From CAVOJV01 sp963696325 (lineage in GTDB: Bacteria; Pseudomonadota; Gammaproteobacteria; Competibacterales; Competibacteraceae), in assembly GCA_963696325.1 (NCBI GenBank), contig CAVOJV010000063.1:62001-126000 (forward strand): 64,000 nt of DNA, written 5' to 3'. The position numbers and the translations under genes were made by a program. Below the pieces are notes generated by a model that was not told the DNA's origin, ran no database searches, and worked only from the letters and a program-made list of their open reading frames with translations. Positions 12,041 through 20,820 of the stretch are shown here, in pieces; positions within the stretch are counted from its first letter, which is position 1; each line of letters opens with the position of its first letter.

Positions 12041-12085
12041 AGGCATGAGCGAAGGAACCGTCTAAAAATCAGGGGCCATTCAAAG

Positions 12086-12883
12086 TTACAGAACCGCTGC
12101 GATAAACCGTCCCATCTCCACCAGCGCGCGCGCGCGGGCCTGGAGATGGGGCACATGGGCACAGTCGGGGATCAGCAGGGTTTCCACCGGCCCGGAAACT
12201 CCGGCGGCGATGGCCCGCACCTGCGCCGAGGTGCCGTATTCATCATCGTGTCCCTGCATAACCAGGACGGGGCAGATGATCCTGGGCAGTTCCGCTTGCA
12301 TGTTCCAGTGCCGGAACTCCGGCCGCAGCCAGGTATCGCACCAGCCCTTGAACATGGTCTCGGTATTGTCGCCGTGGTAACGGGACAGCCGCTGCGGCAG
12401 ATCGGTGGTTTCATAAACCTGCTTGGCGATGCGGATGCCGGCCAGAGTGACCTCCTCGATAAAGACATGGGCGGCCTCGGTGATGACAGCCCTGGGCCAG
12501 TCCGGATAGGCGGCAGCGAACAGCAGTGCGATGGTGCCACCATCGCTGTGGCCGATCAGGATAGGGGGATCGGCAATCCCGCAGTTCTCCAGCACCTCTG
12601 GCAAGCTCTCCTGGGCCTCCTGATGCAGGTAATCGGACTGGCGCGACCCAGTCAGGGCTTCGGCATTGCCGAAGCCCCAGCGGTCGTACACCAGTCCCGG
12701 CAAACCGCTGGCCAGGCACAGTTGGGCTGGGAAACCCTTCCATTGGGCGATGCTGCCAAGCCCCTCATGCAGAAAAACGAGGGCCGGGCCAGCGGCGGCG
12801 CCCGGCGGGGTGAGGCGTTCCGCGTGCAGCCGCCGGCCGGCGGCCTGCAAATCAAAGCGTGAGCGGGAAAGAGTCGCGGTCAT
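12086..12883 (-). CDS. Alpha/beta-fold hydrolase
   Basis: A 265-residue soluble alpha/beta hydrolase. The oxyanion-side motif is LHEGLGS, the nucleophile elbow is GHSDGG (serine), the acid lies in the GHDDEY region and the base histidine in DCAHVPH near the C terminus. This is the common HGxG-type fold of esterases and C-C hydrolases; the substrate cannot be read from sequence. It converges on the permease operon and precedes the LON-domain gene on the minus strand by 20 bases. Confidence 0.85.
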   Translation of the reverse strand: MTATLSRSRFDLQAAGRRLHAERLTPPGAAAGPALVFLHEGLGSIAQWKGFPAQLCLASGLPGLVYDRWGFGNAEALTGSRQSDYLHQEAQESLPEVLENCGIADPPILIGHSDGGTIALLFAAAYPDWPRAVITEAAHVFIEEVTLAGIRIAKQVYETTDLPQRLSRYHGDNTETMFKGWCDTWLRPEFRHWNMQAELPRIICPVLVMQGHDDEYGTSAQVRAIAAGVSGPVETLLIPDCAHVPHLQARARALVEMGRFIAAVL

Positions 12884-12903
12884 CTTCGAAATGGCCAGTA
12901 AAT

Positions 12904-13500
12904 TTATTGTCCAGGCTGCTGTTCTCTCAGCATGGCGTTCACCACGTCCAGACGCTGCACGGGATCGCTCAACACCAACAGCGCCTGTTTGACTTCCAGC
13001 GGCAGGGGCAGGATTTCCGCCAGGCGATTCCCTACCCAGGCGGCACTGTCCCAGTCCGGCACGAGGAAGCGGGTATAGGGCCGTATCTCCTCCCGGCTCA
13101 GGATGTTCTTCAACAGCGTCAACAGCAGATCTGCATTCCGGGGCAGTGGACTATCCGGTTCGGCGGGCAGCCATTCCACCTGGCCCAGCAGGAGCCGATC
13201 GTCCTGTACCCGCTGCGCCAGAACGCGCACGCGTTGCTCGCCCACACAGGTAATGCCCAGCAGCCCGTCTTCCAGGCGGTCGAAATCGACGATGCGGGCA
13301 AGCGTACCGATACCGTGGCAGCGCAGCTTTTCCCCCACTTCGCGGCCTTCCTGAATGGCGACCACGCCGAACCCGCCAGCGTTTTTCATGCAGTTGCTCA
13401 CCATCTCCAGATAGCGACGCTCGAAAATGCGCAACGGCAGGACGCCGCCGGGGAATAACACGGTATTGAGGGGAAACAGGGGGATTTCGGTTTGCTGCAT
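12904..13500 (-). CDS. LON N-terminal (substrate-binding) domain protein
   Basis: A 198-residue stand-alone LON substrate-binding domain (starts MQQTEIPLFPLNTVLFPGG, with the RIFERRYLEMV and GVVAIQEGREVG stretches). It lacks the ATPase and protease parts of Lon. Such proteins are common in proteobacteria and eukaryotes (cereblon fold) but their role is unsettled. It follows ubiX by 12 bases on the same strand, so it is probably cotranscribed with it. Confidence 0.85.
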   Translation of the reverse strand: MQQTEIPLFPLNTVLFPGGVLPLRIFERRYLEMVSNCMKNAGGFGVVAIQEGREVGEKLRCHGIGTLARIVDFDRLEDGLLGITCVGEQRVRVLAQRVQDDRLLLGQVEWLPAEPDSPLPRNADLLLTLLKNILSREEIRPYTRFLVPDWDSAAWVGNRLAEILPLPLEVKQALLVLSDPVQRLDVVNAMLREQQPGQ

Positions 13501-13512
13501 GCCTGACTTGCC

Positions 13513-14136
13513 TCATTGCTTAGCCTGGCCCCAGCGCGGAACCAGGGAATTGGCTATACCCAACTGGTCCAGTATTCTGGCAACGATAAAATCCACGAGT
13601 TCAGCCACGCTGGCGGGACGATGGTAGAAACCGGGATTGGCCGGCAGGATGGTGGCGCCACAGCGCGCCAGCTTCAGCATGTTCTCCAGGTGGATGACCG
13701 AAAACGGCGTCTCCCGCACGACCAGAATCAGCTTGCGGCCTTCCTTGAGGGTCACATCGGCAACCCGCTCGATCAGGTTGTCGCTGGTTCCGCAGGCGAT
13801 GGAGGCCAGCGTGCCGGTCGTGCAGGGGCACACCACCATCGCTCTCGCCACCGCCGAGCCGCTGGCGATGGGCGCGGTCCATTCCTCCTTGCCATACACC
13901 TGCAGTCGGCCTGGGGCGCAGCCGCAGCGCTGGCTGAGAAACTCCCGGATCTCTGCCGTCCGCCCCGGCAGTCCCAGATCCGTCTCCATGCCGATAACCA
14001 CCTGGGCCGGTTTGGACAGCATCAGATAGACCGTCTCCCCGGCCTCGAGCAGGCATTCCAACAGCCGCAGGCCGTACTGGGCGCCGGACGCGCCGGTCAT
14101 GGCGAGGGCGATGGCAGATGGCCGGGTAACCATCAT
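13513..14136 (-). CDS. ubiX: Flavin prenyltransferase UbiX
   Basis: A 207-residue enzyme that prenylates FMN to make the cofactor of UbiD decarboxylase in ubiquinone synthesis. Family marks are the N-terminal TGASGAQYGLRLLECL, the middle MVVCPCTTGTLASIACGTSDNLIERVAD region split by short linkers, and the C-terminal PANPGFYHRPA. Two adjacent ATG codons (14136 and 14133) can start it; an upstream extension is not conserved. In Pseudomonas ubiX sits directly after mpl; here the two are separated by the frameshifted ATPase cassette. Confidence 0.93.
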   Translation of the reverse strand: MMVTRPSAIALAMTGASGAQYGLRLLECLLEAGETVYLMLSKPAQVVIGMETDLGLPGRTAEIREFLSQRCGCAPGRLQVYGKEEWTAPIASGSAVARAMVVCPCTTGTLASIACGTSDNLIERVADVTLKEGRKLILVVRETPFSVIHLENMLKLARCGATILPANPGFYHRPASVAELVDFIVARILDQLGIANSLVPRWGQAKQ

Positions 14137-14225
14137 ACTATTCGGCCTGTCGGATAGCCTTGACACCGCCACGACGGCCAAGCCCATAACCCACCCGGTA
14201 TACATCCGGCAAGTTTACGCGCCCA

Positions 14226-15583
14226 TCATCCATGATCTGAAACACACCCACGTCCTTTCAGGTCATCACGTACCCCATCCACACCATTTTCCAAATGTTG
14301 AGGTGGAAGTTGCGTCGCCCCCAAGGTCTTTAAGGTACCTTCAGATTGCCAACAGGTTGCAATCCTTTCAAACGCGCATGGGACGGTTAATCCCCGCAAC
14401 GGCTCCATCAATTTCTGTATCCAGGGATAGTCCTCCTCCATCTCACGAACCCTAACCCTAGACGCTTCCTGCACACCACGTTTGATTCCCTCATAATGTA
14501 GGGCATAGATCTGTTGTGAGCGAAACACATCTCGTGATGCTTCACGTAGTGCGGTAAGAAAACTTCGCGGGCTGGTTTGGCGGCGCGCGTCTGCCAAATG
14601 ACCTGGCAACCAAGTATATGGGAACCCACGTCGCCGATCCCGCCCCATCCATGGTCCGCTGATGGCATGGAAGATAGAGCGCTGCGTCTCTTCGGTACGC
14701 ATGGCCTGTGGTATGAACCAGACGGCATCCTGCTGCTCCAAGTATGTCTGAATCCTTCGCGACAACCTTTGCGGAAAACTTCTCCATGTTCCCGTTCGTT
14801 AGCTAGGTATTGCCAAAGCAGTCCATAGAGATCCACGGTTGGCCAAATCAATTCGACCTTGTTGTTCAAAACCTTCGATGCATCAGGAAATGCCCTGACT
14901 TGGGGATCTTCCATCATCTCAGGCCGTACAAAAGCCTTAGGTCGGATACTAAGAGTGTCACGAAACTCTAAAAGTACCTGCAATAAGCCCTTAAGTAAGC
15001 GGCGCATAGTAGGCCAGTCATCCGCCGTACGATCCAAGGCATCGAATAGAATCAGATGTTTCTGCTGTTGACTATAAAGATCTTGATCAGCCTTATACAA
15101 CGCTCTTTCAACATTTTCCGGGTTATCTTTGATCCAAACAATGCGCTCGCGCCAGTCATTCGCTGGCAACTCACTTGCGTTACCTAACACATGCCTTATA
15201 ACTATGGCGCGCCAGATATCTCTTGGCTCGTAGTCTTCAAGAAGCTTGGCCAAGATTATTTTTCCTGGAAAATTATTTGGGTCGATGGCCGCCCCAAAGC
15301 CTGGGCTAATACGAGTATTATCGTTGACCTCAGCTCGTTGCAGGCAATTAGCCACCAAGCGTCTATGCTCGGCGGATTGGAGGGCCGTCCACCAAAAACT
15401 TTTGCCGGAACCCCGGATGCCCACCACTAGCATGGTATCCGGATGCAAGGCCCGAGCATGAATTGTGGGCACATAAAGATTTCTCGGCGCTGGCATTTGG
15501 CTACCGAACACCGCCAGTTCTTCTGGAATAGCTTTTGCTAATAGAGTTCTTAGCTCATTTGCAGGAAATCGGTAATCGCTCAC
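14226..15583 (-). pseudogene. P-loop ATPase of accessory cassette, frameshifted
   Basis: The reading frame starts at a GTG (15583) that overlaps the stop of the upstream ATPase gene as GTGA. It has a Walker A-like VVGIRGSGKSFWW and a Walker B-like HLILFDALDRT. Near 14773 the frame changes; conserved sequence then continues (PYTWLPGHLAD and SPRSFLTALREA) to a stop at 14226. Joined, the product would be about 450 residues, an AAA/STAND-like NTPase of unknown function. Base composition is visibly richer in A/T than the flanking genes, suggesting transfer. It is called a pseudogene because the frame is broken; a one-base assembly error would restore it. Confidence 0.65.
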
Positions 15584-16888
15584 ACGATTTTCTCCGAGAA
15601 AATCCAACGCTCCGCCTCCTGAAAAAAATCACCAAACCCGGCCTGCAATACCGTATCGGTCACGTTTTCTGGACGCTGCACAGGGTCAAATTCTTGTAGT
15701 GCCCGATGCCAATTGATTCGAAGTGGATTATGCGGAGCTTCTTCGCTATCCACATCGAAATTAAAGGCGTCCAGATCATCGGCAACTGCCTCTTCATAAA
15801 GGTTCTCAGAAAACAACCTATAGGCATTCTGGCGAAATGACTTAACATAAGTATCTGCGTCAGTCTCAGGAACCATCGCCGCTATCATTTGTAAGTGGTC
15901 ACGAAAAGCCGCCAACTGCGGATGCGTCTTCCAATGCTGGAACAACAACTCGTAACCTCTCCAAGTCTGCTCGCTGTTCATAGCAAACAGGAAAGCATCG
16001 GCCTCAAGGCGGGTAACGGTCACGGCGGCAATATCGTGCAAGCCGGCACGGCTGTCCAGAAATACCACGTCCGGTTCTTCTTGTTTTTCCAATTGTTCCA
16101 CCAGGCGAGCTATACGTTCAGCCCATTGTCCTGCTGGATTCGCAAATTCCAAGTAACTGCGGGAAAGCTTGGGGAGGTAATCACCAGTAGTATATACCCC
16201 AAGCAGGCACAACCCGGATTTCACCTATCGACGTATTACTTAACGGACTAGACGCCACCATGTTACGGCGCAGCGTATCATCAGCTTGGCCCACAGCGTC
16301 TTCCACAAACCAATCTACAAGACCAAAGTCAGGATAACGTGCGATGGGCAGCAGTGTGCTACTGAGGCCCGGCGATTCCAAATCTAAATCAAATACCAAA
16401 ACCTTTTTGCCGACACGAGCCAGATGCCAAGCCCAGACTGCCAGCGCAGTCGAACGACCTACCCCACCTTTCAACCCGAAAAAGGTTATGCGCCGTATCT
16501 GCAATTGCCTTGTAAGAGGTAGGCGATTCCAATCCTGACCGATAAGCTGACGATCTATTAAAAAGAGGCATTTTTGCTGGTCTTGGATCAACAACCGCCT
16601 GTCGGGAGAGTTATAAACCGCATCCCGATCATACAACTGGTTGCCATATAAGATAACCTGATCTTGAGGTCCAAAAGCGCCAAGTTTTGTCTGAAATTCT
16701 CTAGCGAATGCACTGTGCGCCTGCTTAATCTGTTCTGTTTCTGGGTCGTTCTCCAATACCACACGAATACGACCGTAAAGATCGCGAACTAAGATAACTT
16801 GCTCACCGAATTCAGGCCAGTAAGCCTGTAACAGTTTAATGGCATTATCTAATGCTTCATTGAAGCGTATGATTTTGGTTGCAGACAT
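15580..16888 (-). pseudogene. KGGVGR-variant ParA/MinD-like ATPase, frameshifted
   Basis: The N-terminal ~130 residues are family-specific. They are followed by a deviant Walker A, FFGLKGGVGRST, where R replaces the second lysine of KGGxGK, and by VFDLDLESPG, typical of ParA-like ATPases. The frame breaks near 16195, at the codons for VPAWGIY. The second frame continues with DVVFLDSRAGLHD (the Walker B region) and runs to 15580. The ATG at 16888 overlaps the stop of the HEPN-like gene (TAATG), so the genes are translationally coupled. KGGVGR-motif ATPases are a recognised family with unknown biochemistry, often in variable regions. Confidence 0.7.
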
Positions 16889-17302
16889 TACAGCACTCCA
16901 TCTAGTACAGCCTTTTGGAGAACCTTCATCACCCCTTCAGCGGCTACGCGATGAGCGGAAACATGAGGATTGCCAAAATGGCTTTGTGCATGATAGCGCT
17001 CATTTACATGCCAATTAGCGAATGGCAATCCACTGGGCATAATTTGTGCGTAACGGGCACCATTTCGTCCATGCGCAAAAATGATAAACTCATTCCATAG
17101 CTTATCGATATGCACCATATGGGGTTGCTTTAACACTGCCATCGGTCGAAACTGGAGCACCTAGACCTATCATCACTGTCTTAAGGCTACACTCAGAAGC
17201 TAATCCATAAAGATGGTCGGCATTAGCCAACCTTCCTTGGCTGTAGAGTAATTCAGCATCATGAAAATGGCGATCTGCCGCATCTCGGTAATCCACTGGC
17301 AT
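16888..17302 (-). pseudogene. HEPN-like small protein, frameshifted
   Basis: The first frame (from ATG 17302) encodes RHFHDAELLYSQGRLANADH and LYGLASECSLKTVM, a helical pattern like HEPN-fold proteins. The frame is lost near 17125. The second frame carries HMVHIDKLWNEFIIFA and VNERYHAQSHF, with a possible R-x5-H pair, as in HEPN RNase motifs, and ends at 16888. Joined length is about 137 residues. The ATG is one base after the mpl stop codon, so the cassette is read from the mpl transcript. HEPN assignment is by pattern only; a plain four-helix protein is possible. Confidence 0.5.
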
Positions 17303-17303
17303 G

Positions 17304-18656
17304 TCAGTTTTGATTCAGCCCCGCCAGGATCTTGCCGTGAATTCCCCCAAACCCGCCGTTGCTCATGACCAGCACCTGATCACCAGGTTGGGCCTGGGCG
17401 CAGACCGCGGCGATGGCATCCTCGATGGAGGCACACACCTGGCCCCGCCCAGCCAGGGCCGCCGTCACTTGCTCCAGATCCCAGCCCAAATCGGGCGCCT
17501 GGTAGAGGATAACCCTATCGGCAGCCGCCAGCGCCCCGGCCAGATCATTCTTGAAAACGCCCATACGCATGGTGTTGGAGCGCGGTTCCAGCACCGCGAT
17601 GATGCGGTTACCGCCAACCCGCGCCCGCAGGCCCACCAGGGTGGTGGCAATCGCGGTGGGGTGATGGGCGAAATCATCGTACACGGTGATTCCGTTCACG
17701 GTCCCGCGCAGCTCCATGCGCCGCTTGACGCCCTTGAATTGTCCCAGGGCATGAATCGCCTCGGCCGGTGGCACGCCGACATGGCGGGCGGCGGCGATGG
17801 CGGCCAGCGCGTTGCTGACACTGTGAGCGCCTTGCTGTGACCATTCCACGCGACCCTGCAAATTTTCCCGCCAGTAGACATCGAAAACACCGCCGTCCGG
17901 GGTGATGGCGCGGGCCTGCCAGTCGCCCGCGTCAAAGCGCTCGACCGGCGTCCAGCATCCCATGGCGAATACTTCGTCCAAATTGGCATCCTTGCCATTG
18001 GCTACGATCAGGCCCTGGCCCGGCACGGTGCGCACCAGATGATGAAACTGTCGCTGGATGGCCGCCAGATCGGGGAAAATATCGGCGTGATCGAATTCCA
18101 GATTATTGAGAATCAGGGTGCGGGGCCGGTAATGGACGAACTTGGAGCGCTTGTCGAAAAAGGCAGTGTCGTACTCGTCAGCTTCCACCACGAAGAACGG
18201 CGCCTCACCCAGGCGCGCCGATACCCCGAAATCGGCCGCGATGCCGCCGATCAGAAAACCAGGTCGCAGCCCCCCCTGCTCCAGAATCCAGGCCAGCATG
18301 GAACTGGTCGTGGTCTTGCCATGGGTGCCAGCCACCGCCAGCACCCAGCGCTCCCTCAGCACCTGTTCGGCCAGCCATTGGGGACCGGAGGTATAGGGAA
18401 TATTGCGGTTAAGCAGGTGCTCGACGATGGGCCGGCCCCGCGACATGACATTGCCCACCACGACCATATCCGGCGACGGTTCCAGGTGCTCAGCGAGATA
18501 GTCCTCCCACACCTGGATACCCGCCGCCTCCAGTTGGGTGCTCATGGGCGGATACACATTGGCGTCGGAACCGCTCACATCATGGCCTGCCGCTCGCGCC
18601 AGCAAAGCCAGGCCCGCCATGAAAGTACCGCCAATCCCGAGGATATGTATGCGCAT
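17304..18656 (-). CDS. mpl: UDP-N-acetylmuramate:L-Ala-gamma-D-Glu-meso-DAP ligase Mpl
   Basis: A 450-residue Mur-ligase that reattaches the recycled tripeptide to UDP-MurNAc in peptidoglycan recycling. The N-terminal Rossmann domain has MRIHILGIGGTFMAG, the ATP-binding loop is AGTHGKTTTSSM, and the central domain has the expected EADEYDTAFFD and LEFDHADIF motifs. The C-terminal domain is complete (VLEPRSNTMRMG). The start at 18656 is preferred because ATG overlaps the stop of the membrane-protein gene (TGATG). The gene is intact, in contrast to the cassette directly behind it. Confidence 0.95.
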   Translation of the reverse strand: MRIHILGIGGTFMAGLALLARAAGHDVSGSDANVYPPMSTQLEAAGIQVWEDYLAEHLEPSPDMVVVGNVMSRGRPIVEHLLNRNIPYTSGPQWLAEQVLRERWVLAVAGTHGKTTTSSMLAWILEQGGLRPGFLIGGIAADFGVSARLGEAPFFVVEADEYDTAFFDKRSKFVHYRPRTLILNNLEFDHADIFPDLAAIQRQFHHLVRTVPGQGLIVANGKDANLDEVFAMGCWTPVERFDAGDWQARAITPDGGVFDVYWRENLQGRVEWSQQGAHSVSNALAAIAAARHVGVPPAEAIHALGQFKGVKRRMELRGTVNGITVYDDFAHHPTAIATTLVGLRARVGGNRIIAVLEPRSNTMRMGVFKNDLAGALAAADRVILYQAPDLGWDLEQVTAALAGRGQVCASIEDAIAAVCAQAQPGDQVLVMSNGGFGGIHGKILAGLNQN

Positions 18657-19168
18657 CAACTCACCAGCAACAGCAGCTTTGAAAGAAGCATGGAAATAAA
18701 CAGATACCCCAAAGTGTACAGTATGCTCTGGTTGCGCGAGACGGATAGCGCATGTTGCAGGATATGGGACACCACGGCGATGCTCCAGCCCAATAACAGC
18801 AGAAACACCAGCAAGGGCAGTTCCGCCTCGCTGCCATCGACCGTCTCCTTGTCCATCCAGAAAACCACCGGCAACGTAATCAACGCCAGCAGGGCGCCGA
18901 CACCCGCCAGCGCCGTCAGGGTCTGCACAAAGCGAGTCCGGTAGCCGCGCCTGCTCAGGACCCCATAGGTCAACCCGCCCAGCAGTGCCATATCCAGTGC
19001 GGTCTGGAGCAAAGCCGGCGCCAGTTCCATGCTCACCAGCATGATCAGGAACCCAGTTATCCCGTAAACGAGCAGACTCAGCTTCAGCAGCGCGAGGGAC
19101 GCCGGCACGTCCTCAGGCCCTTTGCGCAGCAGGCAAATATCCCAAAACAGGTCGAATAGAGCGAGCAT
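18656..19168 (-). CDS. Small integral membrane protein, unknown function
   Basis: A 170-residue hydrophobic protein with about five predicted membrane segments (around LLVYGITGFLIMLV, MALLGGLTYGVL, LLALITLPVVFWM, LLVFLLLLGWSIAVV and ILYTLGYLFISMLL). It begins MLALFDLFWDICLLRKGPED; an earlier in-frame start at 19198 would add ten residues but overlaps the small upstream reading frame. It is not recognised beyond resembling unnamed inner-membrane proteins upstream of mpl. The TGATG overlap with mpl suggests cotranslation. Confidence 0.7.
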   Translation of the reverse strand: MLALFDLFWDICLLRKGPEDVPASLALLKLSLLVYGITGFLIMLVSMELAPALLQTALDMALLGGLTYGVLSRRGYRTRFVQTLTALAGVGALLALITLPVVFWMDKETVDGSEAELPLLVFLLLLGWSIAVVSHILQHALSVSRNQSILYTLGYLFISMLLSKLLLLVS

Positions 19169-19175
19169 ACGGGGG

Positions 19176-19322
19176 TCAGTGCCGGGTGCCGGGAACATCC
19201 GGCTGCACAGTCGTCATCAGGTTTAACAACTCCGTTTCGGTCGCGGCATCCAGATGAGCGATCTCGCCTCGCAGGGAGCGCTTTTCAGAGAGGAAGCGAC
19301 ATAGGGAATCGTGCTCTTTCAT
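19176..19322 (-). CDS. Possible 48-residue protein between gatB and the membrane gene
   Basis: An ATG at 19322 opens a 48-codon frame encoding MKEHDSLCRFLSEKRSLRGE and an acidic helical remainder, ending in TGA seven bases before the 19168 start of the membrane protein. It fills an otherwise empty gap in a tightly packed minus-strand operon and its codon choice resembles its neighbours. There is no recognised domain and no strong ribosome site, so it may not be translated. Confidence 0.35.
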   Translation of the reverse strand: MKEHDSLCRFLSEKRSLRGEIAHLDAATETELLNLMTTVQPDVPGTRH

Positions 19323-19340
19323 CAAGGCTTTGCATTGTGC

Positions 19341-20783
19341 TTAGCGGGTTAGCTTCTTCAGCAACAAGTCATTGACCTGCTGGGGATTGGCCTTACCCTT
19401 CGAGACCTTCATCACCTGGCCCACGAAGAACCCCAACAGCTTGTCCTTGCCAGCCCGGTATTGCGCCAACTGCTCCGGATTGGCCGCGATAGCCTCGTCG
19501 ATGACTTTCTCGATCGCCGACGTGTCGGTGATTTGCTGCAAGCCGCGTTTCGCGATGATGGCATCAGCGTCGCCCTCGCCGTCCCAGAGCGCCTCGAAGA
19601 CCTCCTTGGCAAGCTTGCCGGAGATGGTCTGGTCCCGAATGCGCCTGAGCATGCCGGCCAGTTGTTCCGCGCTCACCGGGCTCGCCGTAATGTCCTTGTT
19701 CTCCTTGTTCAGAAAGGCAGCCAGATCGCCCATCACCCAGTTGGCGCAGAGCTTGGCGTCACCGCCCAGCCCCGTCGCCACCGCTTCATAGTAATCGGCC
19801 AGCTCGCGGCTGGCGGTGAGGACGCCGGCGTCGTAGGCGTTCAACCCATAGTGTTCCACAAACCGCTGTTTCTTGGCATCGGGCAATTCCGGCAACGCCG
19901 CGCGGGCGGCCTCGATAAGGCTCTCGTCCACCACCAGCGGCAGCAGATCCGGGTCGGGGAAATAGCGGTAATCGTTGGCCTCCTCCTTAGAGCGCATGGA
20001 GCGGGTCTCGCCTTTGTCGGGATCATAGAGGCGGGTCTCCTGCACCACCGCACCGCCACCCTCGATCAGGTCGATTTGCCGCTCGACCTCGAATTCGATA
20101 GCCCGCTCCACGAAGCGGAAGGAGTTCAGGTTCTTGATCTCGGCGCGGGTACCGAACGCCTGCTGGCCCCTGGGACGCACCGACACATTGGCGTCGCAAC
20201 GGAACGAGCCCTCCTGCATATTGCCGTCACAGATACCGAGATAGCGCACCAGGGTATGGATCTTCTTCATGTAGGCCACGGCGTCCCTGGCCGAGCGCAG
20301 ATCCGGTTCGGAGACGATTTCCAGGAGCGGCGTACCGGCCCGGTTCAGATCCACCCCGGTCATGCCATGAAAGTCCTCGTGCAGGGACTTGCCGGCGTCC
20401 TCCTCCAGATGGGCGCGGGTGATGCCGATGACCTTGCTGACGCCGTCTTCCAGATCGATGGTGAGCCGGCCACGATGGACGATGGGCAACTCGTACTGGC
20501 TGATCTGATAGCCCTTGGGCAGATCCGGGTAAAAATAATTCTTGCGGGCGAACACCGAACGGTGAGCCACCGTGGCTTGGATGGCGAGTCCAAACATGAC
20601 AGCCATGCGCACGGCCTCCCGATTCAATACCGGCAGCACGCCGGGCAGTCCCAGATCGATCGCGCAAGCCTGGGTATTGGGCGCGGCGCCGTAAGCGGTG
20701 GCGGCGCCGGAAAAGATTTTGCTCTTGGTGGCGAGCTGGGCGTGAATTTCCAGTCCAATGACCGTTTCCCATTCCATATTCAT
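19341..20783 (-). CDS. gatB: Asp-tRNA(Asn)/Glu-tRNA(Gln) amidotransferase subunit B
   Basis: A 480-residue subunit that binds mischarged tRNA and phosphorylates the acyl group in the GatCAB complex. It shows GLEIHAQLATKSKIFSG at the start, the YPDLPKGYQISQYE and NRAGTPLLEIVSEPD motifs and a C-terminal YqeY-like domain (residues ~330-480). A second ATG two codons in is an equally good start. It is downstream of gatA by 37 bases in a gatC-gatA-gatB operon. Its presence implies tRNA-dependent Asn and/or Gln formation in this organism. Confidence 0.96.
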   Translation of the reverse strand: MNMEWETVIGLEIHAQLATKSKIFSGAATAYGAAPNTQACAIDLGLPGVLPVLNREAVRMAVMFGLAIQATVAHRSVFARKNYFYPDLPKGYQISQYELPIVHRGRLTIDLEDGVSKVIGITRAHLEEDAGKSLHEDFHGMTGVDLNRAGTPLLEIVSEPDLRSARDAVAYMKKIHTLVRYLGICDGNMQEGSFRCDANVSVRPRGQQAFGTRAEIKNLNSFRFVERAIEFEVERQIDLIEGGGAVVQETRLYDPDKGETRSMRSKEEANDYRYFPDPDLLPLVVDESLIEAARAALPELPDAKKQRFVEHYGLNAYDAGVLTASRELADYYEAVATGLGGDAKLCANWVMGDLAAFLNKENKDITASPVSAEQLAGMLRRIRDQTISGKLAKEVFEALWDGEGDADAIIAKRGLQQITDTSAIEKVIDEAIAANPEQLAQYRAGKDKLLGFFVGQVMKVSKGKANPQQVNDLLLKKLTR

Positions 20784-20820
20784 GACTCTCTTGATCTGTG
20801 CGAGGGTTGGCGTGAGGGAA

